Below, piece by piece: positions 15,740 to 22,994 of a DNA stretch of 30,056 nt (the first letter of the stretch is position 1; each line of letters opens with the position of its first letter). The notes under the pieces are model-generated. The model saw only the letters and a program-made list of their open reading frames with translations, did no database searches and was not told where the DNA came from. The translations under genes were made by a program, and so were the position numbers. The stretch comes from IDS-8 sp040902105 (GTDB lineage Bacteria; Pseudomonadota; Gammaproteobacteria; Steroidobacterales; Woeseiaceae), in assembly GCA_040902105.1 (NCBI GenBank), contig JBBDXW010000036.1, forward strand, positions 1 through 30,056. Reading direction: 5' to 3'.

Positions 15740-16380
15740 CTTATACGGTAAAGGAAATCTATTACACGCTGCAGGGAGAGGGCGCGCAGAGCGGCCGTCC
15801 CGCGGTATTCCTCCGCTTCGCCGGCTGCAACCTGTGGTCCGGCCGGGAGCGGGACCGGGCGGCCGCCGTGTGCAAGTTCTGCGATACGGAGTTTGTCGGA
15901 ACGGACGGACCCGGCGGAGGCAAGTTCCGCAGCGCCGGGTCTCTCGCCGATGCCGTGGCGACGCACTGGCCGTCACCGACTGACTTATCGGCGCCTTACG
16001 TCGTATGCACCGGCGGTGAACCGTTGCTGCAGCTCGACGATGCCGTAATCGCCGCAATGCACGACCGCGGCTTCGCAGTCGGCGTCGAAACGAACGGCAC
16101 CGTACCGGCACCCGTCGCGCTCGACTGGATCTGCGTTAGCCCGAAAGCCGGCGCGGCAGTGGTGCAGCAGCAGGGAGATGAACTCAAGCTCGTTTATCCG
16201 CAGCTTGAAATCGAGGCGCAACCCGAAAAGTTCGCCGGCATGGAGTTCACGCATTTCTTCCTGCAGCCGCTGGACGACCGTGACAAGGAGGCAAATACCC
16301 GGGCCGCGGTGGAGTATTGCCTGAGGAATCCCCGGTGGAAACTGAGCCTGCAGACGCACAAACTCATCGGTATCCCCTGA
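15736..16380 (+). CDS. queE: 7-carboxy-7-deazaguanine synthase QueE (radical SAM)
   Basis: A radical-SAM enzyme that contracts the ring of 6-carboxy-tetrahydropterin to 7-carboxy-7-deazaguanine, the step before QueC. It has 214 residues. The 4Fe-4S cysteines are C31, C46 and C49, spaced CX14CX2C, the variant with an insertion known from Pseudomonas and Burkholderia type QueE instead of CX3CX2C. YTLQGEGAQSGRPAVFLRFAGC precedes them in two pieces; GGEPLLQ (93-99) is the SAM-binding motif, VETNGT and LSLQTHKLIGIP close the fold. It overlaps queC by 4 bp and the next gene by 1 bp (TGATG), so it sits mid-operon. Confidence 0.95.
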   Translation: MTYTVKEIYYTLQGEGAQSGRPAVFLRFAGCNLWSGRERDRAAAVCKFCDTEFVGTDGPGGGKFRSAGSLADAVATHWPSPTDLSAPYVVCTGGEPLLQLDDAVIAAMHDRGFAVGVETNGTVPAPVALDWICVSPKAGAAVVQQQGDELKLVYPQLEIEAQPEKFAGMEFTHFFLQPLDDRDKEANTRAAVEYCLRNPRWKLSLQTHKLIGIP

Positions 16381-16823
16381 TGCAGGCGGCGAACGAAAAC
16401 GTCGCTCCGCTGCTGCGTCACAAAATCGTAAGATTCACGATCGCCCTCGGTATCGGTCTCGCCCTCGCGCTATACGCATTCCACCGCGCCACCGATCCGG
16501 AACCGGCCCTGCAGCGCGCCAGGGAAGAGGCCGTCGTACTGGCCGCGCGGGACATCCTGCAAAGCTACATCGAGGCGGGTCCGGAACTCAGGATTGTCGA
16601 CCCGGTTTCACCAGACCGCAAAGTGGGCAAGGCCTACATCTATCCAACGGCCTCCGGCTGGGAAGTCTCCGGCCACTATCGGCGCGATCATGCCGATCGT
16701 TGGCACCCTTTTCTGATGAAGCTCGACACCGATGCAGCGCTGCTCGACCTCTCCGTCAAGGACAGCAGCGGCGACCTTGCAGCAAAGACCCGGGAGGACC
16801 CGAACTTCACCGCAAAGCCGTAG
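16380..16823 (+). CDS. membrane-anchored periplasmic protein in the que operon
   Basis: A 147-residue protein starting at an ATG that overlaps the queE stop (TGATG), which makes coupling likely and decides the start over an in-frame ATG at 16317 inside queE. A single N-terminal helix at about 18-35 (FTIALGIGLALALYAFH) anchors a periplasmic domain with VGKAYIYPTASGWEVSGHYRRDHADRWHPFLMKLD in its middle. No catalytic motif or family recognised. Its place as third gene behind queC-queE may be chance rather than a role in queuosine synthesis. Confidence 0.75.
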   Translation: MQAANENVAPLLRHKIVRFTIALGIGLALALYAFHRATDPEPALQRAREEAVVLAARDILQSYIEAGPELRIVDPVSPDRKVGKAYIYPTASGWEVSGHYRRDHADRWHPFLMKLDTDAALLDLSVKDSSGDLAAKTREDPNFTAKP

Positions 16824-17039
16824 CTATTTCCATCGTGGAGCTCTGTACACGTTGGCGTACCTGTCAAGCAGCAGCCCGTAAACGAGAATGAGCAGGCCGA
16901 ACAGCCCGAATGCCAGCGGCCCGGACTCGGGGGTTGCGGATAGCGCGCTGCTCGCGGCCTGAGGCGGTCGGAGGGAGAGAACTCCGAAGGCCGAATTTCC
17001 GGCGCAACCGGTGGCCGCCGCGTTGTCGTGATACCGGCT
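16824..17039 (-). pseudogene. 71-codon start-less remnant with a membrane helix
   Basis: This minus-strand frame runs without a stop from the TGA of the SRPBCC gene (17040-17042), in the same frame, to a TAG at 16824-16826. It has no start codon of its own. The end encodes ATPESGPLAFGLFGLLILVYG, then LLLDRYANVYRAPRWK, a plausible membrane helix with a basic tail. Its stop abuts the stop of the convergent gene at 16823, as at the tight 13706/13708 junction, which suggests a real gene end. It may be the surviving 3' end of a gene whose front was lost, or an extension split off by a nonsense change. It could also be chance. Confidence 0.35.
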
Positions 17040-17642
17040 TCAACGAGGCAAGTCGGGCAACCGGCCGCCTGCCGCGTCGATCATGCCGTTCAGCCGGCCG
17101 GTCACCCGGAGCACGAACGTCAGCGCGGCGGAGATTATCGCGAACACGACCAGTGCAACACTTCGCTGTCCAGCGTACGTCGCCATGACCGATCCCCAGC
17201 CGATGTTGTAACCCTTCCGCTCGCGACGACCCTTGGCGCCAAGGCGCTCCCAGCCGGAAGACGTGAGCTCCACTCGGGTGCCCGCGCCGGCGGGCGTAAA
17301 AGTCACTTCGACATCCTGCGCAGTCGAGGCGTCCCTTGATGGATGCCAGCTGAATCCGACGGCGTGCGGCGGATCCCACCGGGTGACCGTCCCCCACTGG
17401 AATCGCCTGCCATCGACCAGTTCCTCGACAATGCCGCCCCCCTCGCGGCACTCGAAGATGACGCGTGCGACCCGTTTCCCGCCGATCGAATGGGTGGCCG
17501 TCGGCCACCAGCTCTCGAAGTCGGCGGTGAAGCGACGGAACGCCGCGTCCGGGTCCCATGAGACGTCCACGGAGCGCCGGACCGGCGGAATACCGGGGAG
17601 GGCCGGCGTGGACAAGTGCGAGGTGGTATGGACGCTTGACAC
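17040..17642 (-). CDS. SRPBCC/AHSA1-type protein with C-terminal membrane helix
   Basis: A 200-residue protein of the START/Bet v 1-like (SRPBCC) superfamily, from a GTG at 17642 with GAGG 8 nt upstream. Residues about 18-150 carry the fold: VRRSVDVSWDPDAAFRRFT, FESWWPTATHSIGG, REGGGIVEEL, WGTVTRWDPPHAVGFSWHP and TRVELTSSGWERLG. A helix follows (VALVVFAIISAALTFVL, about 162-178) and a basic tail ending GGRLPDLPR. The fold binds hydrophobic ligands; no function can be assigned. It is 31 bp downstream of the ArsR gene, a common pairing in which the regulator controls the SRPBCC gene. The membrane helix is unusual for AHSA1 proteins. Confidence 0.8.
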   Translation of the reverse strand: MSSVHTTSHLSTPALPGIPPVRRSVDVSWDPDAAFRRFTADFESWWPTATHSIGGKRVARVIFECREGGGIVEELVDGRRFQWGTVTRWDPPHAVGFSWHPSRDASTAQDVEVTFTPAGAGTRVELTSSGWERLGAKGRRERKGYNIGWGSVMATYAGQRSVALVVFAIISAALTFVLRVTGRLNGMIDAAGGRLPDLPR

Positions 17643-17673
17643 TGGAATATCCTCGTGACCGGGAAGACTGCAT

Positions 17674-18062
17674 TTACCGGGATGTGCGCCCGGGTGGTGC
17701 CGGGTCCGCCGCCGCGTACGCGTCGAGTACGTCGTCCCAAAGGGACTCGATGTAGAGCCGTAAGTCGGCCAACCCCTCGCGACGGGCGCTGTAGTACCGC
17801 CGTGTTCCGTCGCGGCGATCGGTGACCAGCCCGGCGCGGGGGGGGGNNNNNNNNNNCCCAGCACCGCCAGGTGCTGCGACACTCCCGGCTGGCTCACCTG
17901 GGTGAGTTCAACGAGTTCACCGACGGTGTGAGGCCGGCGCCGCAGGTTCTCGAAGACGGTCCGGCGGGTGGGATCGGCGAGGGCCGCGAGGGCGTGCGCG
18001 TAGGGAACGTCAGGCTTGCGGGCCGGGGCAGAGCGGGCGCGTTGACGGCTAATCATTACCAT
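17674..18062 (-). CDS. ArsR-family regulator, interrupted by an assembly gap
   Basis: A small winged-helix repressor. Upstream of the gap (18062 to 17857) it reads AHALAALADPTRRTVFENL, RPHTVGELVELTQ and SQPGVSQHLAVL, the ArsR recognition helix. Downstream (17846 to 17674) another frame continues GLVTDRRDGTRRYYSA and ends in a helix with SLWDDVLDAYAAA and TAA. The two pieces are what ArsR proteins have adjacent, so the break is an assembly fault rather than a mutation. No metal-binding Cys motif (ELCVCDL) is present, so it belongs to the non-metal ArsR group often paired with SRPBCC genes. It may start at the ATG at 18062 or at 18056; both sit at the predicted transcription start. Confidence 0.85.
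17847..17856. other. assembly gap (10 N) inside the arsR-like gene
   Basis: Ten N follow a run of nine G on the plus strand. The gap of unknown length replaces about two codons of the ArsR wing region; the flanking homopolymer suggests low-quality read ends. Confidence 0.95.
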
Positions 18063-18068
18063 GTGATT

Positions 18069-18097
18069 ATATTAGTGTCTACGCATATAGTTGTCAA
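18069..18097 (-). promoter_or_regulatory. near-consensus sigma70 promoter for arsR-SRPBCC
   Basis: On the minus strand TTGACA (18097-18092), a 17-bp spacer and TAATAT (18074-18069) form an almost ideal promoter. The expected start of transcription is at about 18062, on the first ATG, so the message could be leaderless. The AT-rich spacer is a likely ArsR operator. An overlapping TATAAT has a 20-bp spacer and is less likely. Confidence 0.75.
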
Positions 18098-18135
18098 ACG
18101 AAGTTTGCGGCCCCCTCGCGTGGTTCGGATCCGGC

Positions 18136-18169
18136 CCCGGCACCGGACACTCGCGAGTCCGGCGCCGGG
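18136..18169. repeat. 13-bp GC-rich hairpin between divergent genes
   Basis: CCCGGCACCGGAC (18136-18148) pairs with GTCCGGCGCCGGG (18157-18169) with one A-C mismatch and an 8-nt loop. No T-run follows. It lies between the ArsR promoter and the adaptor gene and may insulate the two units. Confidence 0.6.
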
Positions 18170-18281
18170 ACCCGATGATTCTCGCGATACCAACGATTAA
18201 GGAAGTTCGTGCATCTAAGCCCTGAATCCTCCAATTCATCGGGCCAAGCCGCTGAAGATCGCCGACACATCTGCCCAGGAC

Positions 18282-19529
18282 GTGCGCATTGCGCCGAAGA
18301 GCCATCGAAACCTGCGTATCGTCGGTGGCGGTGTCGTACTGCTCATGCTCGCGCTGGTCTGGCTCGCGGTTCCGGTCGTTACACGGTGGGCCAATGCAAC
18401 CGTTACCGTGCCGCTCGACCGCCTGCGCATTGCGACCGTAACGCGCGGCGACCTCGTTCGTGATGTATCCGTACAGGGCAGGGTCGTTGCTGCCGTCAGT
18501 CCGACTCTGTATGCGCCGGCCCCCGGTTCGATCACGCTCGAAGTCGAAGCGGGCGCTTCGGTGGAGCAAGGCCAGGTACTCGCCCTGGTCGACAGCCCGG
18601 AGCTGGACAACGAACTGCAGCAGGCACAGTCGTCGTTGCAACAGCAGACGGTGGAACTCGAACGGCAGCGAATCGAATCACGGCAGCTCGCCCTGGAGAA
18701 ACGTAAGGCCGCGGATCTCGCAGACGTGGCGCTCATTGCTGCGAAGCGTGAAAAAAAACGCGCCGATGAAGCCAACGTATTGTCGGTCATTTCCGCCATC
18801 GATTTCGAGAAGGCACAGGACGACCTCAGGAACGCGGAACTCGCTTACGAACACGCGGCCGCCGATGCAGACCTGTTCGACGAGCGCCTCGCGTTCGAAC
18901 TGCGCGCCAGCGAACTTGCGGTGGAGCGGCAGCAGCTTCTGGTCGCCGACCTGCAGCGGCAGGTAGACGCGCTCGCGATTCGATCTCCGGTCAACGGTAT
19001 CGTCGGAGACCTGCTGGTAGAGCAGAAGGCGGCGGTTGCGCGGGATACGCCTGTGATGGCCGTGGTGGACCTGACGCGTTTCGAGATCGACGCGCAAATA
19101 CCGGAAAGCTACGCCGACGACCTCGCAATCGGCATGGCCGCAGAAATCATTATCGGAAGCGCGACGTATGCCGGACAGCTGGTCGCGGTGTCTCCGGAAA
19201 TTGTCAGCAACCAGGTCAGCAGCCGCATCCGATTCGATGGCGAGATGCCGGCAAACCTTCGGCAGAACCAGCGCCTCACGACCCGTGTCCTGCTCGCGGA
19301 GCACCCCGACGTGCTGATGCTGCAGCGCGGCCAGTTCCTCGAAAGCGGCGCCGGACGCGTTGCCTACGTTCTCGAGGACGACAAGCTGGCGCACCGGCGG
19401 GCAATCACGATCGGCGCCCGCAGCCTTGCTGCGGTGCAGATCGAAAGCGGCCTCGACGAAGGGGACGCGGTCGTGATCTCGAGTCTCGACCAGTTCCAGG
19501 GCGCCGACACGGTTCTTATTACTGATTGA
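18282..19529 (+). CDS. HlyD/MacA-type periplasmic adaptor subunit
   Basis: A membrane-fusion protein that would link an inner-membrane ABC exporter to an outer-membrane channel. The product has 415 residues from the GTG at 18282: a membrane anchor at about 14-30, a lipoyl half-domain (VQGRVVAAVSPTLYAPAPG, VEQGQVLALVDSPEL), a coiled-coil hairpin of about 110 residues rich in Glu, Arg and Ala, the second lipoyl half (LAIRSPVNGIVGDLLVEQKA) and a beta-barrel with DLTRFEIDAQIPESYADDL. The frame is open upstream to a TAA at 18216 and reads HRAKPLKIADTSAQD, which looks like coding sequence without an ATG, so the true start may be further up. It is first in a four-gene operon with the ATPase and two permeases. 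Confidence 0.9.
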   Translation: MRIAPKSHRNLRIVGGGVVLLMLALVWLAVPVVTRWANATVTVPLDRLRIATVTRGDLVRDVSVQGRVVAAVSPTLYAPAPGSITLEVEAGASVEQGQVLALVDSPELDNELQQAQSSLQQQTVELERQRIESRQLALEKRKAADLADVALIAAKREKKRADEANVLSVISAIDFEKAQDDLRNAELAYEHAAADADLFDERLAFELRASELAVERQQLLVADLQRQVDALAIRSPVNGIVGDLLVEQKAAVARDTPVMAVVDLTRFEIDAQIPESYADDLAIGMAAEIIIGSATYAGQLVAVSPEIVSNQVSSRIRFDGEMPANLRQNQRLTTRVLLAEHPDVLMLQRGQFLESGAGRVAYVLEDDKLAHRRAITIGARSLAAVQIESGLDEGDAVVISSLDQFQGADTVLITD

Positions 19530-19547
19530 ACAACAGGAGATTCGCAA

Positions 19548-20246
19548 ATGCTCTGCATGCAGAACATATCGAAGGTGTACCGGACCGACTCGGTGGAAAC
19601 TCACGCACTCAGGGAATTTTCCCTGACTGTGGATGAGGGGGAATTCGTATCGGTTACCGGACCGTCGGGTTCCGGCAAGACCACGTTTCTCAACATCGCC
19701 GGATTGCTGGAGGAATTTTCGAACGGAAATTACCAGCTCGACGGCAAAGACATTTCAAGGCTGAGCGACAGGGAACGGTCGCGCGTACGCAATGAAAAGA
19801 TCGGGTTCATCTTTCAGAGTTTCAATCTCATCCCTGAACTGGACATCTTCGACAACGTCGACGTGCCGTTGCGCTACCGCGGACTGAAGTCCGCCGAACG
19901 CAGAAAGCGCATCGAACGCGTCGTTGAACTGGTGGGACTCGGCTCACGCTTACACCACCTGCCGTCGCAGCTGTCCGGCGGCCAGCAGCAACGCGTCGCC
20001 ATCGCGCGGGCGCTGGCGGGCGAACCCAGGTTCCTGCTTGCGGACGAGCCGACGGGAAATCTCGACTCGGGAATGGCCGCGAGCGTTATGGAGCTGCTGG
20101 CCGACATCAATGAAGCCGGCACCACCATCATCATGGTTACGCATGAAGCAATGCTGGCCAAACGTGCTGGCCGCAATATCTCCGTGCGAGATGGTCGTGT
20201 CAGCAGCGGCAAATCGCTGCACGTGGCCTCGGCTGCGACGGCCTGA
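19548..20246 (+). CDS. ABC transporter ATPase, MacB/LolD type
   Basis: The ATPase of the exporter, 232 residues. Walker A GPSGSGKT is at 38-45, the Q-loop at Q90 in FIFQSFNLIPEL, the signature LSGGQQQRV at 142-150, Walker B RFLLADEP at 161-168 with catalytic Glu167, and the H-loop His199 in VTHE. The FNLIPELDIFDNVDVPL segment is characteristic of the MacB/LolD group that works with FtsX-type permeases. AGGAG 8 nt before the ATG gives a clear start. It follows the adaptor gene by 18 bp and precedes the first permease by 18 bp. Confidence 0.95.
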   Translation: MLCMQNISKVYRTDSVETHALREFSLTVDEGEFVSVTGPSGSGKTTFLNIAGLLEEFSNGNYQLDGKDISRLSDRERSRVRNEKIGFIFQSFNLIPELDIFDNVDVPLRYRGLKSAERRKRIERVVELVGLGSRLHHLPSQLSGGQQQRVAIARALAGEPRFLLADEPTGNLDSGMAASVMELLADINEAGTTIIMVTHEAMLAKRAGRNISVRDGRVSSGKSLHVASAATA

Positions 20247-20264
20247 GGCCTGGAGCATAAAGCG

Positions 20265-21584
20265 ATGATCCGCTATTACGTCAAGCTCGGCCTCCTTGGT
20301 ATCCGCCAGAATCCGGTTCTTTCGGCTCTTATGGTCGCCGCAATCGCGGTCGGCATCGGCGCCTGCATGACCATCATCAACATCGATTACGTCATGAGCG
20401 GCAACCCGATTCCCCAGCGCTCCGACGTGCTCTACCACGTGCAGCTCGACAGCTGGGATCCGAACGAGCCTGCCAACGAGCCGAACGAGCCGCCCGATCA
20501 GGTGACCTGGCTTGACGGCACGGCCTTGCTTGAAGCAGCCAAGGGGAGACGACAGGTTCTGAGTTATCGCTCGTCACGCGTCGTGCAACCTGCCGATCCG
20601 GAACTTCGTCCGTTTGAGGTCTCCGCCCGCAGCACGACTGCAGATTTCTTCCCCATGTTCGACGTGCCGTTTCTGTACGGCAGAGGTTGGGATAAATCGG
20701 CGGATGACACGCTCGAGCAGGTAGTCGTTCTTGGCAAGGAGATCAACGAAAGAATCTTCGGCGGCGAAGATTCCGTCGGCAGAACGCTGATGATGAACGG
20801 CGACGTCTTTCGGGTCACCGGCGTCGTCGACGAGTGGGCGCCGATTCCGACGTTCTACGACGTGTCGACCGGGCCATTCAACGAGGTTGAGGAAGTTTAC
20901 TTTCCCTTCAGCGTGAGTGTTGCCCGGGAAGTGGGCGGAAACGGCAATACCAACTGCTGGAAACCGCGGGACGAAGCGGGCTGGAATTCGTTCCTGAATT
21001 CCGAGTGCGTCTGGATGCAGTTCTGGGTCGAACTGCATGGGGCCGACGAAAAGGAGGATTACATGGCATTCCTCGATGCCTACGTCGAATCGCAAAAAGC
21101 GCTGGGGAGATTTCCGCGCCCGCTCAACAACCGCCTGAACGACGTGATGGAGTGGATGGCGGATCAGGAAGTGGTTGCGGACGATGTCCAGGTACTGCTC
21201 GGTCTGGCTATCCTGTTCCTCATCGTCTGCCTGCTGAACACGATCGGCCTGCTGCTGGCGAAAATCATGCGGCGCTCCGGCGATATCAGTCTCCGACGCG
21301 CGCTGGGCGCGTCGCAGAGCGCGATATTCTCGCAGTACATCGTAGAGGCGGGTGTCATCGGCCTCGGCGGCGGAATCATCGGCATTGGCCTGACCTGGCT
21401 CGGTCTCAAAGGCATCGAAATCCTGTACAGCGAAATGGAGTTCATCGAGAACCTGGTACGCATGGACTGGGTCATGATCCTCGCAGCGATCGCGCTGGCG
21501 ATCGTTTCGGCGCTGGGTGCTGCGCTTTATCCAACCTGGCGTGCTTGCCGCATTCATCCGGCCGCCCAGTTAAAAACCTTATAG
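20265..21584 (+). CDS. MacB/FtsX-type ABC permease 1
   Basis: A 439-residue permease. The N-terminal helix (residues about 20-42, LSALMVAAIAVGIGACMTII) is followed by a large periplasmic MacB-PCD domain (about 45-300), containing TTADFFPMFDVPFLYGRGW, VVLGKEINERIFGG and SVGRTLMMNG. Three helices form the FtsX domain (about 305-330, 358-378, 405-428) with RRSGDISLRRALGAS between the first two, the coupling region typical of the family. A short Asn/Glu/Pro repeat (DPNEPANEPNEPPDQ) sits early in the periplasmic domain. The stop is 20 bp before permease 2. With that gene it forms a heterodimeric membrane part. Confidence 0.93.
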   Translation: MIRYYVKLGLLGIRQNPVLSALMVAAIAVGIGACMTIINIDYVMSGNPIPQRSDVLYHVQLDSWDPNEPANEPNEPPDQVTWLDGTALLEAAKGRRQVLSYRSSRVVQPADPELRPFEVSARSTTADFFPMFDVPFLYGRGWDKSADDTLEQVVVLGKEINERIFGGEDSVGRTLMMNGDVFRVTGVVDEWAPIPTFYDVSTGPFNEVEEVYFPFSVSVAREVGGNGNTNCWKPRDEAGWNSFLNSECVWMQFWVELHGADEKEDYMAFLDAYVESQKALGRFPRPLNNRLNDVMEWMADQEVVADDVQVLLGLAILFLIVCLLNTIGLLLAKIMRRSGDISLRRALGASQSAIFSQYIVEAGVIGLGGGIIGIGLTWLGLKGIEILYSEMEFIENLVRMDWVMILAAIALAIVSALGAALYPTWRACRIHPAAQLKTL

Positions 21585-21604
21585 GCGGCTGACGGGAGTC
21601 TACA

Positions 21605-22816
21605 ATGGAAATCGGACCAATATGGCGCGCGCTCATGCGCAACAAAACCGCCTATGTTCTCATTGCTCTGCAAATCGCGGTGACCATGGCCATCATGGTC
21701 AACTCCATTGCCATCATCCAGGAGCGAAGCCGGCTGATGGCGCGGCCGAGCGGCGTCGACGAAAGCAATATCTTCTACTTGTCGAGTAACGGCTTTACGC
21801 CCGACTTCGACGATCGTGCCGCAATCGTGGAAGACCTCGAAGCCATTCGCAGCCTGGCGGGAGTCGTGGACGCAATATCGAGCAATACCGTTCCGCTGCG
21901 AAACGGCGGTTGGTCATCCGGCGTGCAAACCGAGGCCGGCGACGATGTTGACGGTACCGGCGTCGCAATCTATTTTATCGACGAACACGGGGTCGATACA
22001 TTCGGTCTGAACCTCATTGCTGGCCGTAACTTCGAGCCGACGGACGTCGAATGGTATTCGCAAAGCAGCACTCGCTGGCCGCCGGCCGGAATCATCTCGC
22101 AGGATGCCGCCAGTACCCTGTATCCCGACGCGCCGAACGATGCTGTCGGCAAGACGATCTATATCAGCAACGATCAGCCGGTACGGATCGTCGGCGTGGT
22201 CGAGCGAATGCAGGCCGCCTGGAAAGACTGGGAAGGCGTTGAGCGGTCCATGCTGGTTCCCGCGTTTCTCGAAGACAGTTTCACGTGGTACGTCATTCGA
22301 ACGGAGCCCGGTTATCGCGATCGGTTGATGCCGCAAGTCGAACAGATGCTGGCGGAAAGCAACGACGGTCGAATCATCAGTGAAATGACGACGATGACCG
22401 AAACGAGGCACAAGAGTTATCACGAGGATGCCGCGATGATCAAGCTGCTCGTTTTCATTGTAAGCCTGCTGACCGCGATCACGGGACTCGGCATCGTCGG
22501 ACTCGCGAGCTTCAGTGTCGCCCGGCGCACCAGGCAGATCGGCACGCGACGCGCATTGGGGGCCAGCCGGCCCGCAATACTCCGCTACTTCATGCTGGAG
22601 AACTTCATGGTCAGCAGCGTGGGCATTTTTGCCGGCGGCCTGCTCGCCGTCGCCATGAACATCTGGATGGTGCAGACCTTCGAACTCACACCGATGGCCT
22701 GGTACATCATCCCGGCTGCCATGCTCATATTGTGGGTCGTCGGCCAGGCGGCGGTATACGGCCCGGCGCGCCGCGCCAGCCTGGTGCCCCCGGCCGTCGC
22801 AACCCGCTCGGTGTAA
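21605..22816 (+). CDS. MacB/FtsX-type ABC permease 2
   Basis: A 403-residue partner of the preceding permease with the same plan: first helix at about 15-38 (TAYVLIALQIAVTMAIMVNSIAI), a periplasmic domain at about 45-275 and three C-terminal helices. The FtsX coupling motif is SVARRTRQIGTRRALGAS. The two permeases share topology but low visible identity, so the transporter is probably an asymmetric heterodimer with one ATPase species. No TolC-like gene is in the window; the outer-membrane part must be elsewhere. The substrate is unknown. BIME C lies 33 bp after the stop and may end the transcript. Confidence 0.92.
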   Translation: MEIGPIWRALMRNKTAYVLIALQIAVTMAIMVNSIAIIQERSRLMARPSGVDESNIFYLSSNGFTPDFDDRAAIVEDLEAIRSLAGVVDAISSNTVPLRNGGWSSGVQTEAGDDVDGTGVAIYFIDEHGVDTFGLNLIAGRNFEPTDVEWYSQSSTRWPPAGIISQDAASTLYPDAPNDAVGKTIYISNDQPVRIVGVVERMQAAWKDWEGVERSMLVPAFLEDSFTWYVIRTEPGYRDRLMPQVEQMLAESNDGRIISEMTTMTETRHKSYHEDAAMIKLLVFIVSLLTAITGLGIVGLASFSVARRTRQIGTRRALGASRPAILRYFMLENFMVSSVGIFAGGLLAVAMNIWMVQTFELTPMAWYIIPAAMLILWVVGQAAVYGPARRASLVPPAVATRSV

Positions 22817-22849
22817 CTGACTCTCAGCCACCCTGGGGAATGCCTGCCT

Positions 22850-22926
22850 GTAGGAGCCCGCCATTGCGGGCGACCGGGTTGACATTTCGGGGCGGTCTCA
22901 CGTCGCCCGCAATGGCGGGCTCCTAC
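22850..22926. repeat. BIME-like REP pair C, perfect 24-bp arms
   Basis: GTAGGAGCCCGCCATTGCGG at 22850, continuing to 22873, is perfectly inverted at 22903-22926 with a 29-nt spacer. Each arm also folds on itself (CCCGCCATTGCGGG). This sequence type (GTAGGAGCCCG) is common between genes in Pseudomonas-like genomes. It lies between convergent genes. Confidence 0.9.
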
Positions 22927-22994
22927 ATCATTATCCGGCCCGTCACAAGGTGATATGAGCGCAGCCGCCTGGCGGGTGCATACCGCGCCGGCTT

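Noticed and set aside
17040..17042. TGA read as selenocysteine in the SRPBCC gene
   Set aside because: No hairpin resembling a SECIS directly follows, the family has no known selenoprotein, and the residue would fall after a normal C-terminus.
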